64,000 nt of DNA from NCBI GenBank assembly GCA_004194705.1, contig SADC01000862.1, forward strand, positions 177,559 to 241,558, written 5' to 3'. Numbering within the stretch: the stretch's first letter is position 1; every line of letters starts with the position of its first letter. The DNA comes from Ditylenchus dipsaci. Lineage: Eukaryota > Nematoda > Chromadorea > Rhabditida > Anguinidae. Positions 23,201 through 34,904 of this stretch are shown here, in pieces. A model generated the notes under the pieces. It saw only the letters and a program-made list of their open reading frames with translations, had not been told where the DNA came from and did no database searches. The position numbers were made by a program, and so were the translations under genes.

Positions 23201-24158
23201 CAGCGCAGTGGGTTAGCAACTCACTTTTTACGTTACAGCAATAAGCCGAAAAATTTGGGATGAGAAGGCTAGTAAAGAATAGAAAAACCTCATGGGGCTT
23301 TATAACTAGATTACAGGTTCGAATACTACTGGGTGCACGTCTTATTTTCACCCACTTTTATTCAGAAGTTTAGGTGTCAAAATGATCATCAGCATCTCAC
23401 CTATCTAACAAAATTATTGAAGCAGGAGAAAAATTGAAAAAATAAAAAAAAATTTGTCGAGAGAACTCGATTTTTAAAAAGGAAAGTGTCAGAAAAAAAT
23501 TTACTTAGTAGACGTTAAACATGATATACGATATGCATTCACCAATCGAACAACTTTCATATGGTACCCTGATGGCATGACACGCCTAAGCCCTAACCAA
23601 GGGTATCATGGTATTAAAATGTTTAACTGTACCACTTGAAGGGCCATACTTGTTGGTGCAAATGAAAATTTGGCAAATTCAAATGCGCGCGGGACACTTC
23701 TCTTTCGTCTCGCACTCTACTCTTTGCAGCTATTTCGAGCGCCTTAAAAGAGAAGTGTCCCGCGTGCATTTGAATTTGTCAAATTCTCATTTGCATCAAC
23801 TGATATGCTACTTTAAGACATTTATAAAAAAAACTCCATTTAAAAAAAAACAAAAATACCTTAATCAAAGCATGCAGTTTGGCAATAGTGTGAACATATC
23901 GTGATGTGCACGTGTACATTCCTCTTGTTAAATACTCCTTGAACAGATTAGGCACCGGACTACTGTCTTCCGCCAAAAAGCCTTCTTTTGGCTGTGTCCT
24001 CAGAGAGGGGATAGTTGAAGGTCTTGATTGAAGTCAGGAACAGCTTGTTTGTGCAGTGTGGGCTTATTGTTGCTATTTTCGAGCATATCTTGAAAACTTT
24101 CGAACTGTTCCATGTCCTGCCCACCGGATACTAGCAAAGGCAACAGAAGGAGTAGCAT
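20267..24158 (-). CDS. Secreted protein of about 205 aa, two exons
   Basis: Exon 1 (24158-23860) starts at ATG with a signal peptide (MLLLLLPLLVSG) and ends in phase 0 at a GTATTT donor after IAKLHALIK. Exon 2 (20584-20267) starts in phase 0 after a strong TTTTTTGTTTTCAG acceptor with DAYEEYASCQKLMKD and runs to a stop. The mature protein has an acidic, Ser-rich centre and a basic C-terminus (AEKRSQRVLRHLSRNN). Cysteines are few: one after MYT and one in SCQKL. The frame breaks once in exon 1, at the GGGG run near 24007-24010 on the plus strand; one extra base restores continuity. The 3.3-kb intron is full of transposons. I do not recognise the family. A peptide hormone precursor is conceivable from the KR site, but this is not shown. 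Confidence 0.45.
21250..22244. mobile_element. ~1-kb fold-back element with C/G-run termini
   Basis: The left end has three words of the form CTACTGGCTTATACCCCCCC, GCTACTTTCTTATACCCCCC and CTACTGTCATATACCCCCCC; the right end has the reverse complements (GGGGGTATAAGCCAGTAG, GGGGTATTAGAAAGTAGC and so on), ending GCCAGTAGCGCC. The middle contains a GC-rich hairpin (about 21570-21690), part of a dispersed repeat also at 40650 and 48620. Sequence around 21400-21470 and 22020-22100 is also inverted. There is no transposase. Confidence 0.75.
23200..23335 (+). repeat. tRNA-like (SINE-like) sequence
   Basis: An A-box-like GCGCAGTGGGTTAGCAAC and a B-box-like GGTTCGAATAC are about 110 bp apart, too far for a normal tRNA, and no acceptor stem forms. 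It looks like a tRNA-derived repeat lying in the intron of the 20-24 kb gene. Confidence 0.45.
23646..23805. mobile_element. Small palindromic element
   Basis: TTGGTGCAAATGAAAATTTG...GCGGGACACTTCTCTTT is inverted as AAAGAGAAGTGTCCCGCG...CAAATTCTCATTTGCATCAA, with arms of about 53 bp and a loop of about 50 bp. No coding content. Confidence 0.8.
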
Positions 24159-25098
24159 TATCACAGGTGAAGACCGTAGATTGGTGTATACATTTTGCCT
24201 GTTCCGCCTTGTTGAAGATTGAGCACTGCCGACAATAACACTTTTAGAGCAATTCAATGAAGAGCAAGAAAATAAAAGGAAATTGCTGTGTTCTCTCATA
24301 CTTTCTGAGAGGCAAATTAGTCCTGATAAAGTTGATACTCAGCTAGCAAATATGCCCTCCGATTGTTGAAGATTTTTAAAAATACTAGTAGAAAAAAGTG
24401 GTCAACCAGAAATTTTGTTGCAATCTAGAAAAATGCGTGTTAATATACGTGAAGAGTCAAGGGATTAAAAAGGGGCGTATTAAAAAATTAGCTGATCTTT
24501 TCTAAATGACTAGTTCAACAAGCGTTGATGCAGCTCGGCGTATTTCCGGAGGGCTTGACGTTTATGCTTTTTTAATGACATAAAAATAAAAATCGACGTG
24601 CTGAGCACTCCCTTGACGACTTTCTGCCAAATGCCCTTGACTAATTAGCAAACCAAAGTTGCGAGTGCGTGAGGTACTGTGGTATTTAAAAACAATAATG
24701 TGGCTAGGGAGTCAAAAAATATGATGTAGCTAATTCTAGAATATGCTACAAATGCCATAACAAAAAATGAGCTAACAAAAAATTGGAGATGGTTTAGTAG
24801 CAAAGTTTTAAAAATTAAAGGTTTTTACTAAATGTTTACTTTTGCTGTTTATGCCGTAAAAAAATAATAAATGTTTTTTTCTTAAACAATCAAGTGAATA
24901 TTTTTTTTTAAAAAATACAATTTTGAAAAAAAACAGCAAGGTTGTGGCTGAATGGTTCTAGTAGACTATTCGGTGCGATTTTTTCCTTGGTCGCCCCTGT
25001 TGTTTTCAATATTATTTTAGTTATTTTAAAGGCAGGCCCAAAACCGAGCTTTGAGACAAAGCTGTTATAGATTACTGCTAAGTTGAGATTATGCTTAT
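24159..25098. other. Upstream of the secreted gene; no gene recognised
   Basis: This is the 5' flank of the 20.3-24.2 kb gene. AT-rich; GCTAGCAAATATGCCCTCCG lies near 24341 and CGTATTTCCGGAGGGC near 24540, a loose inverted pair suggesting an old element. No coding sequence is seen. Confidence 0.35.
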
Positions 25099-25366
25099 TA
25101 CCGTATTTCCTGTAATAAGGCGGCACCCTCTAATAAGGCGGCATCCCCAACTTCGAGGGTCTATGTCTCGATTCGAGACTCTCGAAGCAGAGTAAATATT
25201 TTGGTTATCTGTTTGATGCGTTTTCTTCACTCCCACGAGCTCTACTGATTCTAATTTTTAGATTTTGGTTGAGCCCCCAAAATTTCGAGATTGAATTCGA
25301 ATTTTTCGGATTTTCAGGGGTTTGAAAAATAAGGCGGCATGCCGCCTTATTACAGGAAATACGGTA
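25099..25366. mobile_element. CCGTATTT MITE with GGCGGCA sub-termini
   Basis: Ends TACCGTATTTCCTGTAATAA and TTACAGGAAATACGGTA with AAGGCGGCAC / GCCGCCTTA sub-termini and the family interior (GATTTTGGTTGAGC). TA flanks. Confidence 0.8.
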
Positions 25367-25383
25367 TCATGCTTATTGGGGAA

Positions 25384-25645
25384 ATTTAGATGAATGTTCT
25401 TGTAGATCGTCCCTCGCCTATGAAAGTCCACAGAGCTTTTAAGGAGACCCATGGGTCAAATATGGACAATCATGATATCGAGGTGTTTTTAAAACTTTGA
25501 ATTACCCTTCTATCTATTTTTAAAGACCTTCAGTGCCGGGGAGCCAGATTTGTAAGGAACTTGGACATGTTCTACGAGAAATTCAAAAAAAAATTTCATC
25601 AGAGTTTCCCTAGGTCACGCTCAAGGTCTTTCTCTTGTAGAAATC
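25384..25645. mobile_element. Third copy of the TTCTTGTAGAGCGT MITE group
   Basis: ATGTTCTTGTAGATCGTCCC on the left and GGACATGTTCTACGAGAA, then TAGGTCACGCTCAAGGTC, on the right; the middle has GACCCATGGGTCA like the other copies. It is more diverged than the 9.8-kb copy. Confidence 0.55.
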
Positions 25646-26708
25646 GCGAAAAGCCACTGCGGGCCTTTTTAGAGGAAATACCGTTTAAGTACATTTAATA
25701 CTGAAAAACTAAATTTATGAAAATTACACAATAGAATAATTCAAAATGCACAGCACCTTAAGAATGACTTTGTAAATTTTTTAAAGAACTTGAAAAACGT
25801 GTATTTTTATTTTCAGTTTTCAGGCTCGGAAAAAAGCTTTAAAACGTTTTTTATTCAATCTTCAGTTGAGAAACTGGCGAAAACATTGTTGTAGCTACAT
25901 CACAACTTCTCAAAAGGAGCTAAATTTCTTAGAAAAGACAAACAGTCTAATGCCGAATTTTCGGGAGAAAAAGTTTAGACTAAACTAAAGCCCGGAAATT
26001 CAAGCCAAAACAAACACATATTAAAAAGATAGCAAATAAAATGTGTGCTGACAGTTAAAAGAAAAGACAAAATATCGTCATTTCCTTTTGGCATAATTAG
26101 AAGCAGCTCAGACTGGTTGAGGGTCACAACCCCCTGGGCTTGTTATTATGATTAGCAGCACTTGTTATTTACGTCTCATTAATCATTTCCAGCCGGACTG
26201 GCACAAAGATATACACATAAATAAGGTGGGACTGAGGGAAAAAGAAAGCAATGGTCACGAATGCGGCTAATTAACAAAAGGTTACGTGGAAGTGCAGCAT
26301 CTAAAGCACAAGGCTTCTTTGGTCTTCTCTTTCAGGTTCTCAACAAAAATGACAACAAAGTAATTTTGTCTTGTTTTTTAGAGATTAAATTTAAATAATA
26401 AATTAGGTATTAGTGCCCTCGATCCCCCTCTATTTTGTTTCTAAGTACTAAATCAAGCAACCTTATTCATATTTTGCTAGATATAGGATTCGATAGGTAC
26501 AAAACAGCCCGCCTTTTTACTGCTGATCTCCCGCATTTTTGTCTTAAATAGCCAGATAAAATTTGAAACAAAATTTTCTGAATTTTTTATTGTAATTTTT
26601 TAAAAATTTTTACGCTATCATGTAGCCCTGAATCTCAGCTTTCTAATAAGATAAAAGTTAAAATTTAAAAGTGAAAAATATAAAAAAAACCAGGACCACT
26701 TGAGTGTA

Positions 26709-26944
26709 TACCGTATATTTCCTATTAGACAGCCGCCCTAAATTCAAAAGACGTGTTTGTGGCGGTGTGCTTTTGACCCGCTTTTTGAAAACTTGTCTCG
26801 CGCAGGTTATTTTGTAGCTCATTTCACTGGCTACAAAATAGATGGTAACTTGCCTGTAAGGAGTCTTCGAAAATGGGTCAAAAACACAATGCCAAGAACA
26901 CGATTTTGAACGCAATGGGGCCGTCTAATACGAAATATACGGTA
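26709..26944. mobile_element. CCGTAT MITE with GACAGCCGCC sub-termini
   Basis: Ends TACCGTATATTTCCTATTAG and TAATACGAAATATACGGTA. The interior differs from the 25.1-kb copy, showing that the same ends carry different cores. Confidence 0.75.
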
Positions 26945-27964
26945 AATGTTTTTAAAGTATCACGTTAAAATAGGGTAGAAATTACATTTTTAAAGTTAAT
27001 CGGGGGAATTTAGACCAAAAGGTTGAAGATCTACAGTAAAAAGCGGGGGGTCTCATATCCACCCTATAGCATAAAAATAAAAAACCACGAATAGAACGCA
27101 ACATTTTGTCTTTTAACTTCTTTAAATATAATAAAAACAAGAGACCGCTGTTTGGTCGCAAAATATTCCTTTTGCAAGTCTTAATTTTGACAATCCAGCT
27201 TCGGCACATACCAATCTCTGTGCCTCAAGTTTGGTATACACTAATCAGTTTGCCTTGATCGCTTTAACTAACTTTGGCTAAAGTGTACTTCATCCATCCC
27301 CGTTCGATCACACATCGCACCCTCCAGACAATCAACAGGGGAGACCAAGGCAATTTTTTTTCGCGAATAATATTTTCATATTACAAGGTATAAATAAAAA
27401 ACGTGATAATAAATTAATAATAAATAATAGATACCTCTTGAAAAGTTAATTTTCACCATGTTCTATGACAAAAATTGCTTAATTTTTTTGCCTTGGTGTC
27501 CTTTGTTAATTGACTGGGGTGCGGAGTGCAATCGACTGGGGGTGCGGAATGCAAGTGTGTCATAAATTTTTGGTAAAAGTATTCTTTTCATTCTTTCAGA
27601 CTGCTATTTCAAATAAGCGTTAATTTATAATAAAATCTTTTGAAAAAAACTAGGAGGACTGAAAATATTGACCAAACTTAAGCTCGGATTCTATACCAAA
27701 TTTTTCTATTTTTGTTTATTCAGATTTAATTATTGGCTCTAGCTTCTTGACGGTAAAGTGCTAATAACTCAAACGTACCATACTACAAGTAGGATTGTCG
27801 GCCGGAGGAAATTTTCGGTCGTGCCGAAAAGCCGAGCCGAAGCCTAAAATTTCGGTCGGCCGAAAACCCTAATTACAAGTAATAAACAAGAAAAGACTAA
27901 GTGAAAAATAAACAGAAATACTGGAAGACAACGGCTTTTCTGCTATAAATTACTGACTAATACC
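26945..27964. other. Intergenic with repeat traces
   Basis: GGGGGTCTCATATCC and related sequence near 27040 and a GGGAGACCAAGGC word near 27340-27360 belong to dispersed repeats. At 27798-27860 CGGCCGGAGGAAATTTTCGG / AATTTCGGTCGGCCGAAAA forms a short inverted repeat. No gene is seen. Confidence 0.4.
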
Positions 27965-28093
27965 CTATTCTTTGACTCTTCTAATTACCTTAATTGCTTG
28001 CCTCCCTTTTAGTTGGATAACTTCTTGAAAAAGATCTATGTAAAATAACAAAAATAAGAAACAAATAAGGCAATGCCCAAAGATATGCTTCAT
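27965..28093 (-). CDS. Possible tiny secreted peptide (42 aa)
   Basis: An ATG frame encodes a hydrophobic leader (MKHIFGHCLICFLFLLFYID) and a short basic tail ending RRVKE. The size and shape fit a secreted peptide, but there is no second exon, cysteine pattern or paralogue to back it up, and hydrophobic frames arise easily in AT-rich DNA. Confidence 0.25.
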   Translation of the reverse strand: MKHIFGHCLICFLFLLFYIDLFQEVIQLKGRQAIKVIRRVKE

Positions 28094-28574
28094 TTTAGCC
28101 TGAGTCAGTAAACAAATATTCTGGGTGGAGCTTGTTTTTGAACCTTGCATGTGTTCTTGTTAATAAGTGTAGAAGACCGCCCTCAAAATTGTAGATTAAT
28201 TTTTTTTACATTTCCTTTTTAGTTTACAGGAAATTAAGAACAAATTGACATTTAAAATAATTTTAAGATTAAACCCTTGGCTGATAGCAGGCAAATGCCA
28301 AGAGAATGTTAGTGTTTGTGTATTAATTGGAGCACTTTGTTGTTATTTAGTTTAGGCTTAGTTTTTTTGAGTATGTCATAACATTTGCTTTAACATGCTA
28401 TGTTTCGTTGGGATTTGAGATCTATAAAAGTACAGTTTTGTAGGCGAGGAAGAAAAGCTAAAATATTTGAGAATATGGTTCAATAGGTTATCGAAAACAC
28501 AGAATGCACTGCTCATACGCTAGAAAAATAATTTCGGAAGTCAATTCACTAAAATTACAACAAATACATGTGTA

Positions 28575-28940
28575 GAGCATAAGACACTTATTTAGTCCGG
28601 GCGCGCATTTCCTGATTTTTCAAAAAGCAGGTCTAATCATCTCCTAAAAAATTTTACAAACAATAAAAAGTGTTTATTTGACATTTTATCTACATGAAAA
28701 ATAAATTTTTGAAAAAAAAATTGACTAAAATCTAATTTTTTGCCTTGGGGGACGAAGGTAAATCATGTTTTCGGTAAAATTTCAGTCAAAAGTTTTTTTC
28801 AGGAAACCGTTTTTTATGTAGAAAAATGACAAATAACAACGTTTTTTTTTCGTTTTCAGCGTATAAAAGTTACCTAGAGAACGTTTGAACATGATATACG
28901 AAAAATTATAAAATGCGCCCTCCGGACTAAATAAGTTCCG
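28575..28940. mobile_element. Fold-back element, ACTTATTTAG...CTAAATAAG group
   Basis: Left end ACTTATTTAGTCCGGGCGCG, right end CGCCCTCCGGACTAAATAAG; inner arms include TGCCTTGGGGGACGAAGG. Similar elements are at 36466-36862 and 40420-41112. Confidence 0.65.
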
Positions 28941-31124
28941 AGCATACCTCAAAATTTTTGCGCGTTAATGCATCCTGGGATGTTTGGTCACGTTTACACG
29001 AAAAATTAGAGTGAGCAAATAGAGCCACAAACTTGCAAATATTTACCTTTTCAATATAAGGTGAATGGACCAAAAATAGTTTTTTTAACTCATAATTTTT
29101 GTTTCCTTTTTTTCCCTTTCAAGTAAGTGCCCTATTTAACTGATTTTTTCTTCTTCTTCGGTTTGAGCAGTGTTTGCAAAACTCTGCTCAATTAAAATTA
29201 TGAATTTAGCTAAACTCATAGTTGAAAAAGTGGTCATATCTCGACAATTAGAAATCGGTTTTCAAATCTAAAAAATGGATCGGATTTTTGACAAAAATTT
29301 GCCTTGGTCCCCGAAGCTAATTTGAATGGGGGCGCGGCTCAGGTTTAATTCAGCCTAAAAACTCTTAATTGATCACCGTTTTAGCTTGAATCTCGTATCT
29401 GTCAAAAAGTGACAATTTATCAGGGGCAATAAATGCTCAAATCAAATCATTATGCTAAACACTATGTTTAAACACCTGAAATTGTTCTTCAAAGCCTCAA
29501 AAACATCGTGTTTGGCTGTAAATATATTTCAAGTTGATACTTGAAATATTTAAAAAAACTAACAATTTATTCGTGTAGCAATGAAAAAAATATAAAAAAA
29601 AAATAACTTAGAACAAAAAAATTAAAATTAAAAACATTGTATCTCATTCGGTTCTGCAAAAAAAGGAAATCGCTACGGCAGCATGCAGAATTTAAAAGTT
29701 TGCTTCATATTTATAGCAAATTTTTCGTAAAATAAAAGATTAGAAAATTTTAAATTAAATTGCAAAAAACCGATTTAAAAGAGTCTTGCTAAAAGATTAT
29801 CAACGAAAATGATTAAATTGTTATCCTGAAACGTATAGACACGGATTAAACTTGTCTAAAATATACGAATATAAATGTCAAACTTTTTTACACATTTTAT
29901 GACTAATATTTATAAGTGACTGCATAACTATACGAATTTGAAATTTTTTCGCATAATCTTTCATTACCTTTTTTAAAAAAACTAAAAAGGGTGTCGTGAC
30001 CATTCAGTATTGTAAACTAACAGTTATTAACAGTGTTCTGAGTCAGAATTACATTTGCTCTCACAGGCTGCTAATAAAAGTAAGAAAACATTTTTTTTGC
30101 CGTCACTGGTAGTGAGTAAGAGCGAGGACAAATTTTTTTGCTCTCACTGAGATCTGAGTGAGAAATGAAAATTTTCGTAGCAAAGTTTGGTGAATTTATA
30201 TAAACAAATTTATGTGTGTTTAAAAGAGTAAATTGAGATCGACTTCTATGACTTGGCGTTGCCAATTCAAATTAAGAGAAGGTCCGTTTTATTGGGCTGC
30301 TCGTTGCCGGCGTCCTTGATATTTCCAATGCCAGCTAAGAACTCGGAGTAAGCTCAACAAAACCCTGATTGCTGGTGGAGTTTCTCAGCTATTTCTCATT
30401 TTTAGGTGGTTCGGGTAAAGTTATGCCTATCAGTACAAAAATGTTCATTTATAAGCAAAATCTAATAAAAAAATCTTTTAAAAATATGTTTTTAGAATTT
30501 TGCCATCAAACCTCAAAAGGCGCGAGAAAAATCGACATTTTTTAGCAAGCCCTCCAACACAAGAGACAAGTCAATAACAAAAATTCGAAGTTTTTAAGTA
30601 GCTACTTTTATTAATTTTGTTCTAGATTATGTAACTGTGTTGGTGCAGACAGGCTTACAAAAAACTTAACTAAATGCTTATTAGCTATTTGTTTGCAGCT
30701 TAGCTAAAACAATCTCTCATTAATCCCCTGATAATTCCTGTTGTTCGTAGTATTTGACATTTAAAAGTTTGTAAAACAAAGAGTCAACCCAAGGGCATCC
30801 AATAAGGAAACAACGACATATGTGTAGGCATTCCTATAAACATCAGCTGATAATTATTTTTAGTGTGTTCTAATAGCACAGTACCTTCCTTGTTAAAAAT
30901 TATTTAGGGAATGCACTTTTAGGATAAATCCTTGAAGTTTTTTTTTGTTCAAAAACAAGTTCATTTGTTGCAATAGGAACTAAAAAATAGCTAAATATAA
31001 TGAAGCCTTAATGCCTACAAAAATCAAGCGAATTTTTAACAAAAAGTTATACAGAAGAAGGTTATCGAAAAAGTATTAATAATTTTTTTTCTTTATCTAA
31101 ATTTTTTCAACTATTCTTGGTTAT
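28941..31124. other. Large AT-rich interval without a recognised gene
   Basis: I see only long A/T runs, short broken frames and a few repeat words (TTTGCCTTGGTCCCCGAAGC near 29300). The minus-strand frame at 30071-30265 has no supporting context. Confidence 0.4.
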
Positions 31125-31423
31125 TTAGTGATCTTCATCAATGGGTTGCTCTGCACTTGAATGGTAAGGGTGCTCTTCACTTTAGCCGCGGCCGCAAGTT
31201 ATTCAAATATAGAGGTCTTTAAACAATCGTAGCAGTTGTACGTCGTGGATGGATGTTTCAGGATCGCGTAAAAGTTGTAGGATTTATTCTGTTGATGTTG
31301 TTCTTTATTTTATTTCTTGATGTATATTTTAGTTTGGGCATTTGAAAATTCCCTTTCAGGACATTCAAATTTCTTATATACATTGGCTCTACCATTCAGA
31401 TCTATGGCATCTACTCTGATACC
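31125..31423 (-). CDS. 3' end of an unrecognised gene, three short exons
   Basis: Minus-strand exons 31423-31382, 31288-31242 and 31179-31125 join in phase through introns of 93 and 62 bp and end at a TAA. The spliced sequence reads GIRVDAIDLNGRAN, then NKSYNFYAILKHPST, then EEHPYHSSAEQPIDEDH. Composition is protein-like and each junction has GT..AG, but the first intron is also open (FECPEREFSNAQTKIYIKK), so retained-intron or other models are possible. Upstream exons were not found and no family is recognised. Confidence 0.35.
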
Positions 31424-31618
31424 CTGGTTGAAGCAATTGGATTAAAGCACTTACATTCCGCAGTCCCTTACTCGATTGCACTCCGCGCAGGTTGCACTCT
31501 ATAAAAAATTGCTATTTTTATGGTATACAGGGTACTAATAAAACTTTATATGGCTAATTTAGCCGAAAATGTAATTCTGGAAGTAGTAATTAACTAGCTA
31601 CTACTACTTGAATCAGAC

Positions 31619-32052
31619 TACAGTCTAGTGCCGATAACCGGACACTCCTCGAGTTCGTTCCCACCTGTGGTCCGACACTTTTTCACCCCAATTTTCAAAG
31701 GCTTTCGAAAATTATGTTTTGACAGTCTAGTGCCAAATATCGTACGGATTCCGATTTTGCCGGTCGTTTTAAATGTTTAAACTTTGACACTTAAAACCCA
31801 AAATTTCGATAACCCGACACCCCTCTTTAAAAAGTTTTTTTTTAAAGTGTCGAGTTATCGAAATTTTGGTTTCTAAGTGTCAAAATAAAAATATTTTTCT
31901 AAAATGATTGGCGAAATCGGAATCTTTACGATATTTGGCACCAGAATGTCAAAACATAACTTTCAAAAGCTTCCGAAAATTGGGGTAAGAAACTGTCCGA
32001 CCCTAGGTGGAGCGAACTCGAGCGGGTGTCGGGTTATCGGCCCTCGTTTGTA
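31619..32052. mobile_element. pogo-group MITE, mostly palindromic
   Basis: Ends TACAGTCTAGTGCCGATAAC and GGGTTATCGGCCCTCGTTTGTA. The halves are inverted over ~190 bp each (CGAGTTCGTTCCCACC / GGTGGAGCGAACTCGAG; CTTAAAACCCAAAATTTCG / CGAAATTTTGGTTTCTAAG). It shares a GGTCCGACAC block with the 14.2- and 16.9-kb elements. Confidence 0.75.
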
Positions 32053-32949
32053 TTTACAAGGATGCCCGAAAAAATTGCACAATGTTAAAAATTTTCGTAG
32101 TCAATCTCTTGATGTATTCAAGACAGTGGTTAATCTACCTGGCGGTTTTTTGATAATAATAAAAATATGTGCATGGGAATAATAGGAATAAAAATTTAGA
32201 TTTAATAGTTTAAAAATAAATTTTTTGGGTCACCCTGTACGTATTACCACAAGGATGCTTAAAGTCAAGCAATCCAAGTTTTAGCTACATTGTAAAGTGC
32301 ACAAGGATTAGCTTTAAAAAGTTTAATTACTTTAAAAAGGATTACTTTCGAACTAAAATTATGATTAAGTTAATGTTATCTATGGAGTCCAAACAAATTG
32401 TTTGACTGACTCGTAAGTGCGAAAACAAACATCATAACAATAAATAAATCATGCGCTCAAAAATATCATCTAATATTTATTTTTTTCTGTTTCTGAGTAC
32501 TACTTAATTACTTAGTTAGACAAAAACAAATTGACCCAAAGCATTTGACTAGTTCTGAGATAATAAGGAATTAAAGTGTAGGTGGCTAGTATGAATATAG
32601 CTGAATGAAATGTCACGAATGGCATACTCTAGTCTTCTTAACTAATGCACATGAATTAGAGAATAAACACTTCGCATGGTTATGCTTCAAAATATTATTA
32701 CTACTAAAATAAATAAAAAACATGTTTAAAAATTGCCTAGAAAGAGCAAAGGTAATATTTGTTGAGCCGTAATAAAATTCGAAATTTTTTCTCTTGCTTC
32801 ACTCTTTTTGAATAAAGTTTGACTAGAATAAATATTTTCACACAATGACCAAGAGACGGTAAGCCAATAATTAGGCTAAAAAAATTAAGGCAACAAGGAC
32901 CGCCAAAATGTTTCTATATTAAACCTTGTAAAAAGTGCGTAAATATTAG
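32053..32949. other. AT-rich intergenic DNA
   Basis: No frame, splice pattern or repeat family recognised. Confidence 0.4.
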
Positions 32950-33270
32950 TCCCAGACAGTCTTGGCCAATCAACCGGCGTTATCAACCGGTTTATTCGCC
33001 GGTGGGCCACCGGTTGATCACCTTTCTCAACCGGTTCATCAACCGGGAATCGATCAACCGGTTGATGGTTGATGTGGTGGTTGATAAGCAAAAAATCTTG
33101 ATCAACCGGTTGATCAACCAAGGACCAATCAACAGGTTAATGCTGGATGTGGCGGTTGATTACCGAAAATTGCCAATCAACCGGTTGATCAACCAGAGAA
33201 AAATCAACCGGTTAATGGTGGATGTGACGGTTGATAAAATCCGGGCGTGCCCAAGACTGGTCCCAGACCC
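32950..33270. repeat. Cluster of AATCAACCGGTTGATC palindromes inside inverted ends
   Basis: Outer ends CAGTCTTGGCC and GCCCAAGACTGG are inverted. Inside, the self-complementary word TCAACCGGTTGA or close variants occur about ten times, sometimes joined by GTTGATGGTTGATGTGG-type spacers. The 125-aa open frame here (about 33002-33379) is created by the repeat and is not a gene. Confidence 0.75.
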
Positions 33271-34904
33271 GCGAAAGTGTGTAAGAAATTTTTCTAGTCG
33301 CAACTTCTGTAGGTTGGCCTACCCTGGGCCACCGGACTACCGTGAGCACGGTCTTTTGAAATTAACGTCTGCTTATTAAAATTATTATAGTGACAAAATT
33401 ACATCATGATCACTTTAAAGCAACATAGAGGACCAAGACTAAAACTGTAAAACAGCAACAAGGGGACCAGGGATAATTTTCGGTTCCCGTTGTCCCATAG
33501 AGCCAAAGTTTTCAAACCGAATAACTAAAAATTATTTATTTGAGTCAAATCAAAAAAGTAGTTCAATTTTTGAATGCTTTGTTTTTGTGACAGTTTTGTT
33601 TGCAGACAGCTGTAAAAGACTTGTTTAACTTTAGTTTTTATTCTTAGGACTCACACCTTCTTTCATTAAGTTTAATTTAGTAGTTGGCTGTCGTATGTAT
33701 ATTTCAAAATGTCTTTTGAGTGCTTTTGACATTTTTCGTTACTTATAAGTTTCGGGAATGTTTTTTTCCAAAGGTCAGATGATGTGTTTGCCTTTTTAGA
33801 TGAATAGCTGAAAATGAACTAATAGTTTTAATCAAACAGAAAGTCAGATGCACTTGCTGTCCGGTTCGGTCTTTGGTTTCAAAAACTATCGCATACATCT
33901 TATACTATGACTTAAAAATATTAAAAGGGCGAACGGATTACATATGTTTCTCGGTAAACTATTTAAATTGATAGCTGAGACTTAAAAATTTTGCGCGCGG
34001 AAGTCAAGACAAAAGTTTCTTCAAAATAATCAAATACCCCGTATTACAATATAAAAATACAAGTTTACTAAACTATGCTCTTGTGTAAATAAGATGGCTG
34101 ATACAAATTTCAGAAACAGGAGGGGTTGGAACGAGTCAACCAGATCTCTTAAAATCTCTTCACCTTTCAGCAAATATTTGTCTCTGACACAGGATTTGTG
34201 CTCAAAGTGGTCGATTTAATTCCAAAACGGCTTAACGGTTAACTTTCAAATTCTGCTGAAGACTAACAAAAATTGGATTTTGAAAAACATTAAAAATTGA
34301 AATTAAATATTTATCGCCTTGAGCGGAATTCGAAATTTGACGATGGCTTCAATATTTTAAAAGCAGTTACGCAAGTTAATCGACTACTTTGAGCACGAAT
34401 CCGGTGTCAGGAAAAAGAATTTGCTAAAAGGTAAAGGGAACTGAAGAAGCTCGTAATACAACTTTAGAAGCTGCTTTACCCGTTCGAATCGCTCTTGTTT
34501 CCGAATTTTTTCTGCCATCTTGCTAAGCGTGAAATTGTACACAGAACACAAAGTTTAGTACACACGGCCTTTCCCGTGTTAAAAAGTCTGAGTTACATGT
34601 TTCGTTGGAGTTTTAACCATTATTTTTATTGCGATTTTTATATCTAATAACCATAATGTAAATATATTCATCAGCTTAATTTTTCCAGAGGATCCGAAAA
34701 CGTTATCAAAAAAAAAAAGAAATTATAAAAATCTCATAAAAAATGAAAATTGACCAAAAGATTCCTCCGGTATTTCCCTCACAGCTTGTTTTTGTATAAG
34801 CTGAATTCCTGGCGGTGATTTTATTGTGTTTTGAGCCATGGCATTGCAATAATAGTGCTTTACTTGAAAACCTGTTGGTAATCAGATGATTTTCAGCACG
34901 ACAT
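33271..34904. other. Intergenic; one fold-back element at 34183-34411
   Basis: At 34183-34411, TGACACAGGATTTGTGCTCA...AGTGGTCGATT is inverted as AATCGACTACTTTGAGCACG...CCGGTGTCAG. The same motif pair occurs at 39728-39935 and as a half copy near 44265-44300. The rest shows no gene. Confidence 0.5.

Noticed and set aside
23779..23976. Independent 65-aa minus-strand gene
   Set aside because: Its first half is the end of exon 1 of the secreted gene and its second half is intron and transposon.
33002..33379. 125-aa open frame
   Set aside because: It is translated from reiterated TCAACCGGTTGA palindromes; both strands are open for the same reason.
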